Shown here piece by piece: positions 60,810-64,000 of a stretch of 64,000 nt of DNA. Source of the stretch: VBCG01 sp037719965 (lineage in GTDB: Bacteria; Pseudomonadota; Gammaproteobacteria; Burkholderiales; Casimicrobiaceae); the NCBI GenBank assembly GCA_037719965.1, contig JBBJMT010000001.1:434001-498000 (forward strand), written 5' to 3'. Each line of letters begins with the position of its first letter. Position 1 is the first letter of the stretch. The notes under the pieces are model-generated. The model was not told the DNA's origin and made no database searches. It was given only the letters and a program-made list of their open reading frames with translations. Both the position numbers and the translations under genes were made by a program.

Positions 60810-61310
60810 ATGACCAGCGCTGATGCCGCTTGGGAAGCGCAGCTTGCCGATCTCTGGAAAGCGATGGATGACTTCGCCCCTGACGCCTTTGTCGCTCAAA
60901 TCGACGCATTGGTAGGCGACTTGCCACCGGGGAGCGCGATCGGTCTCTTCGAGCGTGGAGCGGCCCAAGACTCCACCGGCCATCCTGAGCTCGCGGTACC
61001 GCTGTATCGCGCCGCGCTCGAAACACGCCTCACTGGCCTTCGCCGCCGCCGGGCAGTCATTCAAATGGCGAGTTCGTTGCGAAACCTGGGCGAGCCGGCG
61101 CAGGCGGCGGACCTGTTGGCCGCTGAGCTTGCTACTACGACCGACGAGCTGGACGGCGCTGTACGGGCCTTTCTCGCGCTTGCACTGGTCGACCTTGGAC
61201 GCGAGCGCGAAGCCGTTGCAACAAGCCTCCTGGCGCTTGCTCGGTACTTGCCCCGCTACAACCAATCGCTGGCGCGCTATGCCATGAGCCTTTCAGCGAA
61301 GGCGCGGTAG
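60810..61310 (+). CDS. TPR-like helical repeat protein
   Basis: The 166-residue protein consists of helical pairs typical of tetratricopeptide repeats (SAIGLFERGAAQDSTGHPEL, AVPLYRAALETRLTGLRRR, ASSLRNLGEPAQAADLLAAE, VRAFLALALVDLGREREAV). It likely mediates protein contacts. The sequence GTTAGGC lies three bases before the ATG, resembling an integron attC core end, but no full attC is seen. Confidence 0.8.
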   Translation: MTSADAAWEAQLADLWKAMDDFAPDAFVAQIDALVGDLPPGSAIGLFERGAAQDSTGHPELAVPLYRAALETRLTGLRRRRAVIQMASSLRNLGEPAQAADLLAAELATTTDELDGAVRAFLALALVDLGREREAVATSLLALARYLPRYNQSLARYAMSLSAKAR

Positions 61311-61323
61311 CGCACCGCCTCTG

Positions 61324-61779
61324 ATGCCAACTCCATCCTCGCAGTTCTGGATCGGCGTTGTATCCCGCGAACACGTGCAGCGCGGCGTCGAGGGTGGCTT
61401 CATCCAGCTGAACCACGGCAAAAAAGTACCGCTTTCGCGCTTACGTGCCGGTGATGGCTTGATCCTGTACTCCCCTCGCACCGCCTACCCTGACGGCGAG
61501 CCGTTGCAGGCATTCACGGCCATCGGGGTTGTCGCCACCGGAGAGGCTTACCAGGTGGAGATGTCGGAAGACTTCAAGCCATTCAGGGTCGACGCGCGGT
61601 TCCTAAAAGTACGAGAAGCGCCGATCAAGCCTCTCATCGAACGCCTGTCGTTTATCAGGAGCAAGGAGCATTGGGGCGCCGCTTTTCGCTTCGGTCATCT
61701 CAAGGTACCAGCCGAAGACTTCCAGCTCATCGCTAGGTCTATGGGCGTCGAGTTTGCCTCCGAGCAAAATGCGCTCTAG
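61324..61779 (+). CDS. EVE domain protein
   Basis: The 151-residue protein belongs to the EVE/PUA-like family that recognises modified nucleobases: FWIGVVSREHVQRGVEGGFI, GKKVPLSRLRAGDGLILYSP, FTAIGVVATGEAYQVEMSED and LSFIRSKEHWGAAFRFGHLK. The function in this context is unknown. It starts 13 bp after the TPR gene. Confidence 0.9.
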   Translation: MPTPSSQFWIGVVSREHVQRGVEGGFIQLNHGKKVPLSRLRAGDGLILYSPRTAYPDGEPLQAFTAIGVVATGEAYQVEMSEDFKPFRVDARFLKVREAPIKPLIERLSFIRSKEHWGAAFRFGHLKVPAEDFQLIARSMGVEFASEQNAL

Positions 61780-61821
61780 TTCCTCACTTCGAACGTTGAG
61801 GCGCATATCCGAGGTCCGCCG

Positions 61822-62160
61822 ATGACTCCGGAAGACGTCGTCCAACGCCAGCTTGAGGCGTATAACGCTCGGGATCTGCAGCGCTTTCTTGCCGCGTACA
61901 GTGACGAAGTCGAAGTCTTTCGTCCGCCCGCAGGCGAGCCCACCATCTCGGGAAAGCTTGCGCTTGCGGAGCACTACGCAACGCAGCGATTCAATCTTGT
62001 CGGGCTTAACGCGAAGATCGTGAATCGCATCGTCCTCGGCAACAAGATCATTGACCATGAGCGGATCACAGGCGTACGCGAGCAATCGTTCGACGTCGCT
62101 GCTGTGTACGAAGTTGTCAATGGCCTCATCAAGTCCGTCTGGTTCTACACGGCAGATTGA
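61822..62160 (+). CDS. NTF2-like/SnoaL-type small protein
   Basis: The 112-residue protein has the cone-shaped alpha+beta pattern of the NTF2-like superfamily: MTPEDVVQRQLEAYNARDLQ, RFLAAYSDEVEVFRPPAGEP and AAVYEVVNGLIKSVWFYTAD. Members include isomerases and hydrolases, and no specific catalytic set is evident. It lies 42 bp after the EVE gene. Confidence 0.82.
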   Translation: MTPEDVVQRQLEAYNARDLQRFLAAYSDEVEVFRPPAGEPTISGKLALAEHYATQRFNLVGLNAKIVNRIVLGNKIIDHERITGVREQSFDVAAVYEVVNGLIKSVWFYTAD

Positions 62161-62178
62161 AGGATCGAGTTTCGAATC

Positions 62179-62989
62179 ATGAGCGAAACCTATGTTCACG
62201 GCTACCACCCGCGGGAGAGTGAGCGCCTGCAGGACCAGGCCGGGACACTGGTGGAGCTACTTCACTCGGACACCCGCATATGCTGGCGGGAGCATGGTGC
62301 TCGAGGCTGGGTGCGGCGTCGGCGCCCAAACGGCCACCCTGGCCCGGCGGAGCCCGGATGCGCGATTCATGTCGGTTGATGTCTCCGCGGACTCGATCGC
62401 CGAAGCCAGGCGAAGGGCCGACGGGGCCGGACTCAGCAACGTGGAGTTCCGCCAAGCGGACATCTTCGCCTTGCCTTTCTGCGACGAGTCCTTCGATCAC
62501 GTTTTCGTCTGTTTCGTTCTGGAGCATCTCTCGCGGCCGGTGGAGGCGTTGGCGATTCTCCTGACGCAACTCAAGCCCGGCGGCACCATCACCGTTATCG
62601 AGGGCGATCACGGATCGACCTACTTCTATCCTGATAGCCTTGCGGCCCAGGCGGCGATCGAGTGCCTGGTCAAGCTGCAGCGGAAGGCCCGCGGTAACGC
62701 ACTGATCGGCCGGCAGCTCTACCCCCTGCTGGTCGAGGCGGGTTTCGATGCGGTCCGTGTCTCCCCTCGGATGGTGTACGTGGATTCGAGTCGACCTGAC
62801 CTGGTCGATGGTTTCACGCGCAAGACGTTCACCGCGATTATCGAGGGCATCCGCGAGTCGGCGCTTGCGGAGGGTCTTATCGAGCCGGAGAGTTTCGATG
62901 CAGGTGTCCAGGCTCTCCACCGAACGACCATTGCAGACGGTGTCTTCTGCAATTCGTTCTCCAAGGGCGTCGGCGCAAGGAGATCGTAA
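62179..62989 (+). pseudogene. SAM-dependent methyltransferase, one frameshift
   Basis: The frame from ATG 62179 (MSETYVHGYHPRESERLQDQ, AGTLVELLHSDTR) breaks at about 62278 and continues in another frame as YAGGSMVLEAGCGVGAQTAT. Removing one base there restores a 269-residue protein with the SAM motif VLEAGCGVGAQTA, DVSADSIAEARRRADGAGLS and LKPGGTITVIEGDHGSTYFY. As it stands, only the part from 62192 or a later ATG could be translated, without the N-terminal lid. Substrate unknown. Confidence 0.8.
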
Positions 62990-63026
62990 TGGCCGAATGC
63001 CGAACCCGACCTGCGACCGAAACGCT

Positions 63027-64000
63027 TTAGGTGGCGTGAACCTCCGAAGGTTTCAACGGGGTGCCGATGTAGCGTGTTGTCGCCCGCGCGGCGCCGATCG
63101 CGACAGCAGCGGTCAGCGCGAACAAAACCCACGCGTTTCCGCCTCCGGCCTGTGCCGCATCATGCGCTGCGTCTAGCAAGACCGCTGTCGTGACATAAGC
63201 CGGCACGGTGCGCAAGTCGTAGCGCATCACGAGCCATAGAAACAAGAATGTCGCGAGACCGGCGCCCAAGCCCCGGAATACCGCCCCCGTCACGTCGCGC
63301 GTTTCGACTAGCGCGCCCGCAACCGCTAGCGCCACGAGCAACAGCGCCGCGATCCACCAGCGACGAGTAAAGCTCGCGGTGATCCGAGCAAGAATCGCAA
63401 ACAGAAAGAGTACGACGACCGACCCGACCACGACGACGAGTCCGTCGGCGATCGCGTCGAGCCATGGCCACGCAGATGCCAAGTGCTTCATGCCGGGCCA
63501 CGTCGGCAGGTTGTAGGATGCGAGACTAGCGAACGCCGCACTCAGGCCCGCGGCGAAGACCGCGAGCGCGCTGCCCAGCGCCCACGGCGGCAACGCTCCG
63601 GCGAGCAACGTCGGTGCCGCGCGCCGGGCAGACCACGATGCGACACCCGCAATCAATCCGAACGCCAACGCAATGACCAATCCGCCGACGAGCGCACCAA
63701 ATGCCGCAAGCGCCACTTGCGCAATCACCGGTTCAGCGGTGCGCAAGCCCATCGCTAACGAAGGCCACGCATTGCCGAATTGGATAATGGTCACCCCGAA
63801 GGTCAACGCGACGACAACGCGGAATGCGCGCCGGTCGCTCCGCCCGCTGCCGAACGCGACCACAGCAAAGACCAACGCCGCAAGCCCGGCCGCTGCCACT
63901 GTCAACGCAAGCGCAATCTTGAACACTAGATTGCGCCCCTCGCGTTCGGTTTCGGTGCGCTGCCACGTTTCCGGCACGAACAGCGAGTGGCCGCTCGCGA
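63027..64000 (-). CDS. Polytopic membrane protein, partial at right edge
   Basis: The minus-strand frame is open to the window end; a GTG at 63977 would give 316 residues, but coding continues beyond it (HSLFVPETWQR), so this is likely the C-terminal part of a larger protein. It contains about eight membrane segments (IALALTVAAAGLAALVFAVV, VAFGALVGGLVIALAFGLI, GLVVVVGSVVVLFLFAILA and others). The VPETW boundary before the helices resembles some large intramembrane-protease-related proteins (recollection, weak). No catalytic motif is visible in this part. Confidence 0.6.
   Translation of the reverse strand, partial: ASGHSLFVPETWQRTETEREGRNLVFKIALALTVAAAGLAALVFAVVAFGSGRSDRRAFRVVVALTFGVTIIQFGNAWPSLAMGLRTAEPVIAQVALAAFGALVGGLVIALAFGLIAGVASWSARRAAPTLLAGALPPWALGSALAVFAAGLSAAFASLASYNLPTWPGMKHLASAWPWLDAIADGLVVVVGSVVVLFLFAILARITASFTRRWWIAALLLVALAVAGALVETRDVTGAVFRGLGAGLATFLFLWLVMRYDLRTVPAYVTTAVLLDAAHDAAQAGGGNAWVLFALTAAVAIGAARATTRYIGTPLKPSEVHAT

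Noticed and set aside
1..64000. CRISPR array or rRNA genes
   Set aside because: No regularly spaced short repeats with unique spacers and no rRNA-like segments were seen on reading the window.

Overview
The window looks like a high-GC betaproteobacterial chromosome (Burkholderiales or Nitrosomonadales-like, by inference). The core genes and their order point that way: alaC-hom-thrC as one operon, surE-pcm-nlpD, a DUF1631 gene, hrpA, pgi, mltB, pyrD, a MoxR/DUF58/TgpA cluster, malonyl-CoA decarboxylase and several periplasmic binding proteins. There are no rRNA genes and no CRISPR array. One tRNA gene, initiator tRNA-fMet, lies at 21877-21953 (minus strand).

Layout. 1-2100: the C-terminal end of a hybrid histidine kinase (receiver plus HPt), then a metallo-beta-lactamase-fold protein fused to a receiver domain. 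2440-2690: remnant of a LysR regulator. 2750-21953: two integrated elements in tandem at tRNA-fMet. Three copies of a 45-bp sequence identical to the 3' part of the tRNA (2750-2794, 14612-14656, 21877-21921) bound them. Element A (about 11.8 kb) carries a decaying tandem array of ABC_sub_bind periplasmic proteins, then small phage-like genes including an HK97-type capsid and a P27-type small terminase, each with one frameshift, an IS3-family insertion with a 3-bp target duplication, and a tyrosine integrase at its right end. Element B (about 7.2 kb) carries a RepB-type primase, a RepA-type helicase cut by a second IS3-family element, a DUF1071 annealing protein coupled to a YqaJ exonuclease, a HTH protein whose gene overlaps the integrase gene, and the integrase next to the tRNA.

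22037-58122: mostly core chromosome. An Fe(III)-type ABC ATPase lies at 22037, and a matching permease and binding protein lie 18 kb away at 40345-43131, the latter behind a good Fur box. Between them are a membrane-anchored C13 peptidase, the threonine/alanine operon, an ABC-2 exporter, a Rieske protein, a histone-deacetylase-like amidohydrolase, the MoxR-DUF58-TgpA cluster and the surE-pcm-nlpD operon. Two families of intergenic repeats occur here. One is a roughly 122-bp unit, single at 29152 and tandem at 39967-40320. The other is a 40-bp unit with a hairpin that covaries between its two copies (37129 and 48464).

58123-64000: accessory genes. A broken brnT toxin precedes an intact brnA antitoxin, then come malonyl-CoA decarboxylase, a row of small unrelated genes (GNAT, TPR, EVE, NTF2-like, a frameshifted methyltransferase) and a membrane protein that runs off the window. 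Single-base frameshifts appear in four accessory genes (capsid, terminase, brnT, methyltransferase), while long core genes such as hrpA and tgpA are intact.
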